NCBI RefSeq assembly: GCF_902833645.1
Contig: NZ_CADFGE010000017.1
Location: 62,001 to 126,000, forward strand
DNA: 64,000 nucleotides
Reading direction: 5' to 3'
Source of the DNA: Paraburkholderia fungorum
Lineage (GTDB): Bacteria; Pseudomonadota; Gammaproteobacteria; Burkholderiales; Burkholderiaceae
Position numbers and translations under genes: made by a program. The notes below the pieces were generated by a model that saw only the letters and a list, made by a program, of their open reading frames with translations, ran no database searches and was not told where the DNA came from. Below, in pieces: positions 16,961 to 27,870 of this stretch. Within the stretch, counting starts at the first letter, position 1. Each line of letters opens with the position of its first letter.

Positions 16961-19482
16961 AGCTCTCCCGTAACGGTTTGTGGTGTCGGCGCCTCTGACC
17001 CGCCGTTGCTCGGGCCGTCAGGCTCTCCAATAGGCAGACTGCAATGGAACGTGGCGCCCGTGATGTGGCCGTCAGACTCGACGTTGTTCACCACCCACAG
17101 ACGACCGCGGTGCGATTCGATAATCGAACGGCAAATGTTCAGCCCCATGCCCATACCGTCGGACTTGGTGCTGTAAAACGGTTCAAACAGACGCTCGGCG
17201 GTTGCCTCGTCGACCCCCGGGCCCTGATCCACAACGCTGATGCAGACAAATCCGCTGTCGAGCCGCACGACCACGCGAATCACGGGGTCGACCGCATTCG
17301 GGCGTGCATCGTGCATGGCTTCCACGCCGTTCTTCAGCAGGTTCACCAGCACCTGCTCGATCAGCACCGGGTCGACGTAGATTACCGGCAAGCGCGAGCG
17401 CAGGTCGGTCACGATGCGAATCTTGCGCTTGCGCGCTTCGAGTTCCGCGAGACCCACCGCGTCGGCGACGATATCGGCCACGCGCGTGGCCTGGCGTTTC
17501 GGCTCGCTGCGTTTCACGAACTCGCGAATGCGCTTGATGATCATGCCGGCCCGCACCGCCTGCTGAGCGGTTTTTTCGAGCACGGGCAGGAGATTGTCGG
17601 GCGTCGTTCGACCGGATTTAACCAGTGCGACGGTTCCCGAGCAATAGTTATTGATCGCGGCGAGCGGCTGGTTCAGTTCGTGCGCGAGCGACGAGGCCAT
17701 TTCGCCCATCGTCATCAGGCGGCTGGTGAACTGCAGCTTCTCGTCCTGCTGACGCGAGAGTTCCTGAGCCTGCTTGCGGGTGGTGATGTCGGTCGCGATC
17801 TGCATCTGCGCGAGGTGGCCGTCCACCCACTGAATGTACTGACGGCGCACTTCGAACCATTTCTGGATGCTTTGCACATAGACTTCCTGCGCATCGGCCG
17901 TACTTTCGGTCAGGGCCGCGGCAGGCAGGCCCGCGTAGGTGTCCACCATGTCGATCGAATCGGACGACGCCTGCGCGCTATCGAATCCGCCGCCCGCCAG
18001 TTCCAGATGGCCGTCCGGGCGAATGCCGAACAGGTGGCGGTAGTAGCGGTTGGCGAACAGCAATTCGGCTTCGTCGGCGGCCAGCACGGAGACGGCGGCG
18101 TCCAGGCTTTCGAGCACGGTCGTGAAGCGTTCATGCGCGGCGGCGAGTTCCTCGCGCGCGCGCTTGGGCTCGGTGATGTCGGTCATCGACGACATCCAGC
18201 CGGTCTGGCGGCCCGAACTGTCGATCAGCGGCGACACGTAGAGCCGCGCGTGGAACGACGAACCGTCCTTGCGGCGCACCCGCAATTCGAAACCTGAAGA
18301 CGGTGCCTTGCCGCGCAGCGTCATGTCGAGCTGGCGTTGCATTTCGGGGTAGGCGTCGCGCGGCCAGTAGGCGAACGGCGCGTTCTTGCCGACCAGATCG
18401 CTTTCGTCCCAGCCGGTCATCCGGCAGAAAGCGGGATTTACGTGCGTGATACGGCCGTGCATGTCGAGCACGCGCATACCGATCAGCACCGAGTTTTCCA
18501 TTGCGCGGCGAAAGAAGGCTTCGGCGTAGAGCGCCTGCTGGGCCTCGAAACGTTGCCGCGTGTGCTTCCACAAACTCCACAGACTCCACAGCACGAAGCA
18601 CGACAGGCCGGCCACCAGCCATACCAGCGTGTTGTTGGTGAAGTTGGTCATCTGCGGGAACGCGTAGACGCGTACCGAGACGCCCTGGCCCGGCGGGTCG
18701 AGCGGCAGATCGTAGAACATGTCGCGCGGCAGGCGCGGGCGGGTCGACGTGGTGGTCAACTCGCGGTTATTCACGTCGATGATCGAGATTTTGTACTTGG
18801 CCGACAGCTCGGGCGGAATGTCGTGCTTGAGGATGCCTTCCACCGAGAACACGGCGGCAATCGTGCCGAGGAAGTCGCGGTCGCGGTAGACCGGCGTCTG
18901 CAGCGTGATGTAGCCATTGCCGAGGTCGTCGTAGATCAGCGGCGAATACACCTGGCGGCGCGTGTTGCGCGCCTCGGCGAAGGCGGCTTTGACGGCCTCG
19001 TCCATCTGCGCGTCGTTCGGCTTGGCAAGGCGCTGGCCGAACACGGGGAGGGCGGTATTGGGCCAGCGCGGTTGCTGCTGGCTCGTATACCAGTTCATGT
19101 AGAGGATCTCGGGATGCCCCTGCATGATGTCCGTAGTGGACACCTGGAATGAATGCGGATCGGCGTGGCCGGCGACGAGATCGCGGGCGAGGGCCTGAAT
19201 CTGTTCCTGCGCGCCGGTCATGGACAGGCGGATCTGTTGCTGCGCCCACGCGACATTACGGTAGAGCGTGTCTTCCTGCTGCTGCTGTTCGCGCCGGTTG
19301 AGGCTCCACAGAATCAGGCTCATGACGACCAGAAAAACCAGGATCGACAGCAGCGGCGTGAGCAAATAGGAGTTCGACCACCACGGTCCGTGGTGCCAGC
19401 GGGAGGACGGCGTCGAATCCGCCGGCGAACCAGCGGTGCGCGCCGAGCGAGCGAAAAGCCGTTCGGTCAACATGCGTGGCAT
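16957..19482 (-). CDS. Membrane PAS-domain sensor histidine kinase
   Basis: About 841 residues from ATG 19482 (ATG 19473 or an upstream codon at 19515 are possible; none has a clear ribosome site). An N-terminal membrane helix (YLLTPLLSILVFLVVMSLIL, about residues 39-60) and a second near 295-315 (TLVWLVAGLSCFVLWSLW) enclose a periplasmic sensor of about 230 residues. Two PAS domains follow (first with THVNPAFCRMTGWDE). The HisKA box SSLAHELNQPLAAINNY and ATPase motifs NLLKNGVEAM, DQGPGV and GMGMGLNICRSI complete a FixL/DctB-type kinase. It is first in a two-gene operon with the response regulator. The stimulus is unknown; the periplasmic domain implies an external ligand. Confidence 0.92.
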   Translation of the reverse strand: MPRMLTERLFARSARTAGSPADSTPSSRWHHGPWWSNSYLLTPLLSILVFLVVMSLILWSLNRREQQQQEDTLYRNVAWAQQQIRLSMTGAQEQIQALARDLVAGHADPHSFQVSTTDIMQGHPEILYMNWYTSQQQPRWPNTALPVFGQRLAKPNDAQMDEAVKAAFAEARNTRRQVYSPLIYDDLGNGYITLQTPVYRDRDFLGTIAAVFSVEGILKHDIPPELSAKYKISIIDVNNRELTTTSTRPRLPRDMFYDLPLDPPGQGVSVRVYAFPQMTNFTNNTLVWLVAGLSCFVLWSLWSLWKHTRQRFEAQQALYAEAFFRRAMENSVLIGMRVLDMHGRITHVNPAFCRMTGWDESDLVGKNAPFAYWPRDAYPEMQRQLDMTLRGKAPSSGFELRVRRKDGSSFHARLYVSPLIDSSGRQTGWMSSMTDITEPKRAREELAAAHERFTTVLESLDAAVSVLAADEAELLFANRYYRHLFGIRPDGHLELAGGGFDSAQASSDSIDMVDTYAGLPAAALTESTADAQEVYVQSIQKWFEVRRQYIQWVDGHLAQMQIATDITTRKQAQELSRQQDEKLQFTSRLMTMGEMASSLAHELNQPLAAINNYCSGTVALVKSGRTTPDNLLPVLEKTAQQAVRAGMIIKRIREFVKRSEPKRQATRVADIVADAVGLAELEARKRKIRIVTDLRSRLPVIYVDPVLIEQVLVNLLKNGVEAMHDARPNAVDPVIRVVVRLDSGFVCISVVDQGPGVDEATAERLFEPFYSTKSDGMGMGLNICRSIIESHRGRLWVVNNVESDGHITGATFHCSLPIGEPDGPSNGGSEAPTPQTVTGEL

Positions 19483-19590
19483 TGTAGCGCAGCAAGTCGC
19501 TAGCAAATGGCGCAAAAAAGCGCTGAAAGAACCGTTATTCGGCGCAAACTAGCCGACGTATCCGTCGATCGGCAGTCAAATCAGGTTGCG

Positions 19591-19650
19591 CCGCAACAAT
19601 TTTCCGCATTATGAGATCTGATCTCGTAATTCGAAAATTTTGTTGCGCGG
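19591..19650. promoter_or_regulatory. Large imperfect dyad upstream of aceE
   Basis: Centre GAGATC-T-GATCTC (19613-19625) is perfect. It extends to ATTATGAGATC / GATCTCGTAAT with one mismatch. Outside this, CCGCAACAATTTTC (from 19591) faces GAAAATTTTGTTGCGCGG with a 2-base insertion. The dyad sits between the divergent kinase and aceE genes and ends on the proposed aceE -35, so a dimeric repressor site is more likely than a terminator. It does not resemble the E. coli PdhR box. Confidence 0.6.
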
Positions 19651-19672
19651 ACGTCGGGACCCCTTTTACAAT
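19643..19672 (+). promoter_or_regulatory. Possible promoter of aceE
   Basis: TTGCGC (19643-19648) and TACAAT (19667-19672) with an 18-base spacer. A start near 19679 would leave a leader of about 70 bases. The -35 overlaps the right arm of the large dyad. Confidence 0.45.
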
Positions 19673-19748
19673 CGGCCGAAGCTGCCGCGGCCGTGCTTCG
19701 TCCGCGTCGTCTGTTCAAAGAGCGTTCCTCTATATCCAGGAGACGAGC

Positions 19749-22445
<2,697 letters not shown>

Positions 22446-22531
22446 GGCATCATTCCCCGTGTGCCGTGGCGTGCGCGCCTGCCCCTGATCGCCAGGGGCG
22501 GGTGGCGTGCGCGGCCCAGGAGACACTAACA

Positions 22532-24199
22532 ATGAGTCAAGCGATCGAAATCAAGGTGCCGGACATCGGCGATTACAAGGACATTCCTGTGATCGAGGTG
22601 CTGGTGAAGGCGGGTGATACCGTCGAGAAAGAGCAATCGCTCGTTACGCTGGAATCCGACAAGGCGACCATGGACGTGCCGAGCTCGGCCGCCGGCGTCG
22701 TCAAGGAAGTGAAGGTCAAGGTTGGCGACAACGTGTCGGAAGGTTCGCTGATCGTCGTGCTGGATGGAGCGGGCGCTGCTGCGCCGGCACCGGCTCCCGC
22801 TCCGGCGCCTGCCGCAGCACCGGCTCCCGCAGCGGCCCCCGCTGCTGTTCAGGCATCCGCGCCTGCGCCGGCGCCCGCTGCCAGCGGCGGCGGTCTGCAG
22901 GAAGTCAAAGTGCCGGATATCGGCGACTACAAAGACATCCCCGTGATCGAAGTCGCGGTGAAGGTCGGCGATCGCGTCGAGAAAGAGCAGTCGCTGGTGA
23001 CGCTGGAATCCGACAAGGCGACCATGGACGTGCCGAGCTCGGCCGCCGGCGTCGTCAAGGAAGTGAAGGTCAAGGTCGGCGATACCGTGTCGGAAGGCTC
23101 GGTCATCGTCGTGGTGGAAGCCGAAGGTGGCGCTGCCGCGCCGGCACCGGCACCCGCGCCGAAGCAGACGGCCGAAAAGCCGTCGGACGCGCCGGCTGCT
23201 CCGTCGCCGGCACCCGCTCAACCGTCCGCACTGGCGCAAGCGCCGGTGATCCAGGCGGGCGAGGGCGGTGCGCGCAAGGCGAGCCACGCTTCACCGTCCG
23301 TGCGCAAGTTCGCGCGCGAACTCGGCGTCGACGTGGTGCAAGTGCAGGGCACCGGTCCGAAGGGCCGCATCACGCAAGCCGACGTGACCGCCTTCATCAA
23401 GGGCGTGATGACCGGTCAGCGTGCCGCACCTGCTGGCGCTGCGCCGGCTGCCGCGGGCGGTGGCGAACTGAATCTGCTGCCGTGGCCGAAGGTCGACTTC
23501 ACCAAGTTCGGCCCGGTCGATGCAAAGCCGCTGTCGCGCATCAAGAAGATCTCGGGCGCGAATCTGCATCGCAACTGGGTGATGATTCCGCACGTCACGA
23601 ACAACGATGAAGCGGACATCACCGATCTCGAAGCGCTGCGCGTGCAGTTGAACAAGGAAAACGAAAAGGCCGGCGTGAAAGTCACGATGCTGGCGTTCGT
23701 GATCAAGGCAGTGGTTGCCGCCCTGAAGCAGTTCCCGACGTTCAATGCCAGCCTCGACGGCGACAACCTGGTGTTCAAGCAGTACTTCCATATCGGCTTT
23801 GCCGCCGATACGCCGAACGGTCTGGTCGTTCCGGTGATTCGCGATGCGGACAAGAAGGGTTTGATCGATATCGCGAAGGAAATGACCGAGCTTTCGAAGG
23901 CCGCGCGTGATGGCAAGCTGAAGCCGGATCAGATGCAAGGTGGCTGCTTCTCGATTTCTTCGCTGGGTGGGATTGGCGGGACTAACTTCACGCCGATTAT
24001 CAATGCGCCTGAAGTCGCCATTCTCGGTTTGTCGCGTGGCGCGATGAAGCCGGTGTGGGATGGCAAGCAGTTTGTGCCGCGTCTGATTCTGCCGCTGTCG
24101 TTGTCGTATGACCATCGCGTGATCGATGGGGCTGCGGCGGCGCGGTTCAATGCGTATCTGGGTGCGATTCTTGCCGATTTTCGGCGTGTGATTCTTTGA
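22532..24199 (+). CDS. aceF: Dihydrolipoamide acetyltransferase (E2) with two lipoyl domains
   Basis: 555 residues from ATG 22532 (CCAGGAG upstream). Two lipoyl domains, about residues 3-78 and 122-196, each carry the ESDKA lysine (Lys44 and Lys162). They are joined by Ala/Pro linkers. A peripheral-subunit-binding domain covers about 252-290 (SPSVRKFARELGVDV). The catalytic acetyltransferase domain ends with His528 and Asp532 in HRVIDG. E. coli AceF has three lipoyl domains, so two is the reduced version common in betaproteobacteria. The two domains share a 77-base stretch that is identical at DNA level. Confidence 0.97.
   Translation: MSQAIEIKVPDIGDYKDIPVIEVLVKAGDTVEKEQSLVTLESDKATMDVPSSAAGVVKEVKVKVGDNVSEGSLIVVLDGAGAAAPAPAPAPAPAAAPAPAAAPAAVQASAPAPAPAASGGGLQEVKVPDIGDYKDIPVIEVAVKVGDRVEKEQSLVTLESDKATMDVPSSAAGVVKEVKVKVGDTVSEGSVIVVVEAEGGAAAPAPAPAPKQTAEKPSDAPAAPSPAPAQPSALAQAPVIQAGEGGARKASHASPSVRKFARELGVDVVQVQGTGPKGRITQADVTAFIKGVMTGQRAAPAGAAPAAAGGGELNLLPWPKVDFTKFGPVDAKPLSRIKKISGANLHRNWVMIPHVTNNDEADITDLEALRVQLNKENEKAGVKVTMLAFVIKAVVAALKQFPTFNASLDGDNLVFKQYFHIGFAADTPNGLVVPVIRDADKKGLIDIAKEMTELSKAARDGKLKPDQMQGGCFSISSLGGIGGTNFTPIINAPEVAILGLSRGAMKPVWDGKQFVPRLILPLSLSYDHRVIDGAAAARFNAYLGAILADFRRVIL
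22646..22722 (+). repeat. Direct repeat copy 1 (lipoyl domain 1)
   Basis: 77 bases identical to 23000-23076, offset 354 bases (118 codons). It covers the lipoyl-lysine loop and following strand. Even silent positions agree. Confidence 0.95.
23000..23076 (+). repeat. Direct repeat copy 2 (lipoyl domain 2)
   Basis: Second identical copy of the 77-base lipoyl-loop segment at 22646-22722. Confidence 0.95.
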
Positions 24200-24283
24200 T
24201 CTGATGGTGCGCGGGGCGCTGGGTTGGTTTTTGTTGGTTATCCGCGTCTCTCTGTAGAACCTGCTTTCTTAGTGGTCTATTAG

Positions 24284-24420
24284 CGTCGCCCCTGTGCGGG
24301 GCGGCACTTACTTTTCTTTGTCTTCCAAAGAAAAGCAAGCAAAAGAAAGGCGCGTCCTTGGGCGGACTGCAAAGGATGTTTCTGTTCGCCGCGCCGCCAG
24401 CTTTTGGGCTGCATGTTGCT
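24284..24420. repeat. Intergenic repeat element between aceF and lpdA
   Basis: Two hairpins in tandem: CGCCCC-TGTGC-GGGGCG (24287-24303) and a perfect 10-bp stem CTTTTCTTTG / CAAAGAAAAG (24311-24335) with loop TCTTC, followed by AAGCAAAAGAAAGG and a GC-rich tail. I recall near-identical sequence (GGGGCGGCACTTACTTTTCTTTG...) as a dispersed repeat in Paraburkholderia genomes; no second copy is in this window. It fills most of the 262-base aceF-lpdA gap. Confidence 0.6.
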
Positions 24421-24461
24421 GGTTCTTCGCTTCATTACGATCAATACGAGAAGGGGACACT

Positions 24462-26252
24462 ATGAGTCTCGTCGAAGTAAAAGTGCCGGATATCGGTGAC
24501 TTCAAGGACGTCGATGTCATCGAAGTCAATATCAAACCGGGCGATGTCATCGAGAACGAACAGGCGCTGATGACGCTCGAGTCCGATAAGGCCTCCATCG
24601 AAGTGCCGAGCGATACCGCCGGTACAGTCAAGGAAGTACGCGTCAAAGCCGGCGACAAAGTCTCGCAAGGCACGATCATCGCGCTCGTCGAAACGTCGGC
24701 AGATGCGGGAGCGGCTAAGGCGCCTGAGAAAGCGCCGGCACCGGCGCCCGCACCGGCGCCTGCAGCGCAAGCGCCTGCCGCTGCGCCGAAGGCTGCCGCG
24801 CCCGCGCCCGCGCCGCAAGCCGGTAGCTTCTCCGGCAGCGCGGATATCGAGTGCGACATGCTCGTGCTCGGTTCGGGCCCCGGCGGTTATTCGGCCGCGT
24901 TCCGCTCGGCCGACCTCGGCATGAAGACGGTGCTCGTCGAACGTTATTCAACGCTCGGCGGCGTCTGTCTGAATGTCGGCTGTATTCCGTCGAAGGCGCT
25001 GCTGCACACGGCGCTCGTGATCGACGAAGCCGAAGCGCTCGGCTCGCATGGCATCACGTTCGGTAAGCCGCAAATCGATCTCGACAAGCTGCGCGACTTC
25101 AAGTCGGGCGTCGTCAAGAAGCTCACCGGCGGTCTCGCCGGCATGGCCAAGATGCGCAAGGTCGAAGTCGTGACGGGCACCGGTTCGTTCGTCGATCCGT
25201 ATCACATGGAAGTGCAGACCGAAGGCGGCAAGAAGGTCGTCAAGTTCAAGCAGGCGATCATCGCCGCGGGCTCGGAAGCGGTGAAGCTGCCGTTCATTCC
25301 GGAAGATCCGCGTGTGGTCGATTCGACCGGCGCGCTCGAACTGCGTCAGATTCCGCAGCGCATGCTGGTGATCGGCGGCGGCATTATCGGTCTCGAAATG
25401 GCGACGGTGTACGCCACGCTCGGCGCGCAGATCGACGTGGTCGAAATGCTCGACGGTCTGATGGCCGGCGCGGATCGGGATCTGGTCAAGGTCTGGGAAA
25501 AGTACAACAGCAAGCGTTTTGCGAATGTCATGCTGAAGACCAAGACCACCGGCGCGGAAGCGAAAGACGACGGCATCTACGTGTCGTTCGAAGGCGAAAA
25601 GGCCCCGGCCGAAGCGCAGCGCTACGACCTCGTGCTGGTTGCCGTCGGCCGTACGCCGAATGGCAAGAAGATCGGTGCGGACAAGGCGGGTGTGGCGGTC
25701 ACGGATCGCGGCTTTATCGACGTCGACAAGCAGATGCGCACCAATGTGCCGCACATCTTCGCGATCGGCGATATCGTCGGCCAGCCGATGCTCGCGCACA
25801 AAGCCGTGCATGAAGGTCACGTCGCCGCTGAAGCCGCTCATGGCGAAAAGGCCTACTTCGACGCGCTGCAGATTCCGTCGGTGGCCTACACCGATCCGGA
25901 AGTCGCATGGGCCGGCAAGACGGAAGACCAGCTGAAAGCCGCAGGCATCAAGTACGGCAAGGCGGTGTTCCCGTGGGCCGCTTCGGGCCGCGCGATCGCC
26001 AACGGTCGCGATGAAGGCTTTACCAAGCTGCTGTTCGACGAAGAGACCCATCGCGTGATCGGCGGCGGTATCGTGGGTCTGAATGCCGGCGATCTGATCA
26101 GCGAAGTCTGTCTGGCAGTCGAAATGGGTGCGGACGCAACGGATATCGGTAAGACGATTCACCCGCATCCGACACTTGGCGAATCGATCGGCATGGCCGC
26201 CGAGTTGTACGAAGGCGTTTGTACCGACCTGCCGCCGCAGAAAAAGAAGTAA
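24462..26252 (+). CDS. lpdA: Dihydrolipoamide dehydrogenase (E3) with N-terminal lipoyl domain
   Basis: 596 residues from ATG 24462. An N-terminal lipoyl domain (residues 1-80, Lys43 in LESDKASIE) and an Ala/Pro linker precede a full flavoprotein disulfide reductase. FAD site GSGPGGYSAAFRSADLG, redox disulfide GGVCLNVGCIPSK, NAD site GGGIIGLEMATVYATLG, FAD site FAIGDIVGQPML and the C-terminal active-site HPHPTLGES are visible. It regenerates lipoamide on E2 using NAD. The lipoylated E3 form is known in betaproteobacteria and neisseriae. It belongs to the aceEF operon but is separated by a repeat element, so its expression may be partly uncoupled. Confidence 0.96.
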   Translation: MSLVEVKVPDIGDFKDVDVIEVNIKPGDVIENEQALMTLESDKASIEVPSDTAGTVKEVRVKAGDKVSQGTIIALVETSADAGAAKAPEKAPAPAPAPAPAAQAPAAAPKAAAPAPAPQAGSFSGSADIECDMLVLGSGPGGYSAAFRSADLGMKTVLVERYSTLGGVCLNVGCIPSKALLHTALVIDEAEALGSHGITFGKPQIDLDKLRDFKSGVVKKLTGGLAGMAKMRKVEVVTGTGSFVDPYHMEVQTEGGKKVVKFKQAIIAAGSEAVKLPFIPEDPRVVDSTGALELRQIPQRMLVIGGGIIGLEMATVYATLGAQIDVVEMLDGLMAGADRDLVKVWEKYNSKRFANVMLKTKTTGAEAKDDGIYVSFEGEKAPAEAQRYDLVLVAVGRTPNGKKIGADKAGVAVTDRGFIDVDKQMRTNVPHIFAIGDIVGQPMLAHKAVHEGHVAAEAAHGEKAYFDALQIPSVAYTDPEVAWAGKTEDQLKAAGIKYGKAVFPWAASGRAIANGRDEGFTKLLFDEETHRVIGGGIVGLNAGDLISEVCLAVEMGADATDIGKTIHPHPTLGESIGMAAELYEGVCTDLPPQKKK

Positions 26253-26299
26253 TGCTATGGGGTCCGCCTGCATGCGGGCGGACCCGATAAGGCGGAGGC

Positions 26300-26343
26300 A
26301 AAAGAAAACGGCGCGCCCTTTGCGGGGCGCGCCGTTTTCTTTT
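26300..26343. terminator. Bidirectional terminator between lpdA and phasin gene
   Basis: A perfect 19-bp stem, 26300-26318 with 26325-26343: A/G-rich left end AAAAGAAAACGG, GC-rich core, T-rich right end. Loop TTTGCG. It can end lpdA transcripts and read-through from the phasin side. Confidence 0.93.
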
Positions 26344-26408
26344 GCAGCAAGCAGCGTTTGCCGTGAAGCGACGCATGAAACATGCGTCGTGCATCTCAGA
26401 CAACGGGC

Positions 26409-26433
26409 AAAAAAATCCCGGCTTGGCGCCGGG
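26409..26433 (-). terminator. Terminator of the phasin gene
   Basis: On the minus strand CCCGGC (26433-26428) and GCCGGG (26422-26417) with loop GCCAA, followed by A and seven T (26415-26409). A second hairpin, GCCGGCTCA.../TGAGCCGGC at about 26522-26549, lies closer to the stop but has no T tract. Confidence 0.8.
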
Positions 26434-26568
26434 CAAACGATACGTCATTCAACGTATCGGAGCGTTCGGCCAGATAAAACCGTGTGAGCGGCAACGGCAC
26501 GACGCTGTTGCTTGCGGTAACGCCGGCTCAACCCTGAGGCTGAGCCGGCGCAATGTGATGCCTGAAAC

Positions 26569-27141
26569 TTAGACTGCCTTCTTTGCCGAGCGCGATGCTT
26601 GTGCAGCGGCTTGCGATGCTGCCTTCGATGCGGCCGTTGCGGCTGCATTGAAGTTGCTTTCGGCGATTTCGACAGCTTGCTTGGTTGCCTTGTGGACCGT
26701 TTCGTACGTGGTGTTGGCGGCGGTGATAGCCGACTTGATCACGGCGACAGCGGTTTCCGAACCGGCCGGTGCATTCTTCGCAACGTTTTCGACGAGCGAC
26801 TGGACCTTGCGGTTTTGCTCTTCGAATTGAGCTTCCGCGACGCGGGTGAATTCACCTTGCGTTGCCGAAACGATCTCATACACGTGACGGCCGTACGACA
26901 GCGCCTTTTCAGCCACCGGCTGTGCAAGGCTTGCCTGCAGTGCCAGCAGTTCCTGCGCGTCTTTCACCGACAGCGCGCGTTGGGCATTTTCCTGGCTTTC
27001 TGCGAGCGTCGATTTCACGACTTGCAGGTTCAGTTCAACCAGCTTCTCGACGCCTTCGAATGCTTTGGTCGTCAGGCCGAACAACGTTTCAAAGTTGGCT
27101 TTCTGGGCTGCAGCAAATTGCTCAGGGGTCAGCAGAGTCAT
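26569..27141 (-). CDS. phaP: Phasin (PHA granule-associated protein)
   Basis: 190 residues with the phasin pattern: MTLLTPEQFAAAQKANFETLFGLT at the start, an amphipathic helical body (VEKLVELNLQVVKSTLAES, LLALQASLAQPVAEKALSYGRHVYEIV), and an Ala/Lys-rich tail (AASQAAAQASRSAKKAV). Phasins coat polyhydroxybutyrate granules and limit their size. There is no signal peptide or membrane helix. A single-gene unit with its own strong promoter and terminator. Two TTGTGC-type motifs flank the promoter, consistent with control by a PhaR-like repressor, as known for phasins in related bacteria. Confidence 0.93.
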   Translation of the reverse strand: MTLLTPEQFAAAQKANFETLFGLTTKAFEGVEKLVELNLQVVKSTLAESQENAQRALSVKDAQELLALQASLAQPVAEKALSYGRHVYEIVSATQGEFTRVAEAQFEEQNRKVQSLVENVAKNAPAGSETAVAVIKSAITAANTTYETVHKATKQAVEIAESNFNAAATAASKAASQAAAQASRSAKKAV

Positions 27142-27232
27142 GGTTTACGCTCCTGGGTCGCGGCCTGTCTGTGCGGACCGCATTGGGTTAGTGGCAAGAC
27201 GCTTTAAGATCGTCTCCCCGGACTACGATGTA

Positions 27233-27248
27233 TTGTGCATCGCAGCAA
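27233..27248. promoter_or_regulatory. Operator-like site over phaP transcription start
   Basis: TTGTGC-ATC-GCAGCAA, an imperfect copy of the upstream palindrome at 27292-27306. It covers the region just downstream of the -10, where a bound protein would block transcription. Confidence 0.5.
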
Positions 27249-27256
27249 TGGTTCCC

Positions 27257-27284
27257 ATTTTAGGATGGTCGCAACGAATGTCAA
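27257..27284 (-). promoter_or_regulatory. Sigma-70 promoter of phaP
   Basis: On the minus strand a perfect -35 TTGACA (27284-27279) and TAAAAT (27262-27257) with a 16-base spacer. Start near 27250, leader about 110 bases. Confidence 0.8.
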
Positions 27285-27291
27285 GCGTTTT

Positions 27292-27306
27292 TTGTGCGTT
27301 GCACAA
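27292..27306. promoter_or_regulatory. Palindromic operator upstream of phaP -35
   Basis: Perfect TTGTGC-GTT-GCACAA, eight bases upstream of the -35 hexamer. TGC-rich dyads of this kind are the reported targets of PhaR-type PHB-responsive repressors; assignment to PhaR is inference. Confidence 0.6.
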
Positions 27307-27870
27307 TGTTAATAAATTGCTGATAAAACAATGCGTTATGCAGTAGGCATGACATTCATATGGTGCGGGTTGATTTGTCCGCCGCACCATGCTGGTGCGG
27401 GAAGAATCCGCATTTGTTACCGATTCCAGGAGAGATTTTGACCCTTGATGACGCGCTGCATTGGCGAGAACGCAACGCGGGCGTTTGACAAAAAATCCAT
27501 AACCGTCCATCTCGATGTAAACCAGAAAGTGTCACGGAACGTTAATGCTCTATGCTGGTCGAATGCGCGTTGGCGGTCTGCAGCAGGCGTTTAACAGCCG
27601 TCAGCGAGACTCCTGCGATGTCCGGTGGACCGGCACACTGTGCCGGCACGTGGCGCCGGCAAAGCTGTGTACGCTGGCGCTCCGACCGTATTTCCCCTGA
27701 TCAAGGTTGTCTCGAAATTGCCGTTATGCTGAAAGGATCGTCTCGATTCCGGCATCTGGCGGCAAAGGCGAGGCGCGACGCGTTGACGATCGTTTTTTTC
27801 GATCGAAACGCGGCACTTATTTGTGTTTTTGCGATCGGAGCTTACAAGCCGGTTTAAGGAGCGCGTATAA
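27307..27870. other. Intergenic region between phasin and pbpG
   Basis: About 560 bases without a credible gene; short frames here have poor codon use. One notable hairpin, CGCGTT-GA-CGATCG / CGATCG-A-AACGCG (27779-27812), has a seven-T loop. It is followed by AAGGAG (27856-27861) and a 25-codon leader frame. Confidence 0.4.

Noticed and set aside
26522..26549. GCCGGCTCA/TGAGCCGGC hairpin as phasin terminator
   Set aside because: No T tract on either strand; the hairpin at 26409-26433 followed by seven T is the better terminator.
27552..27857. 101-codon frame between phasin and pbpG
   Set aside because: No ribosome site, unusual Cys/Arg content and no hydrophobic or domain pattern.
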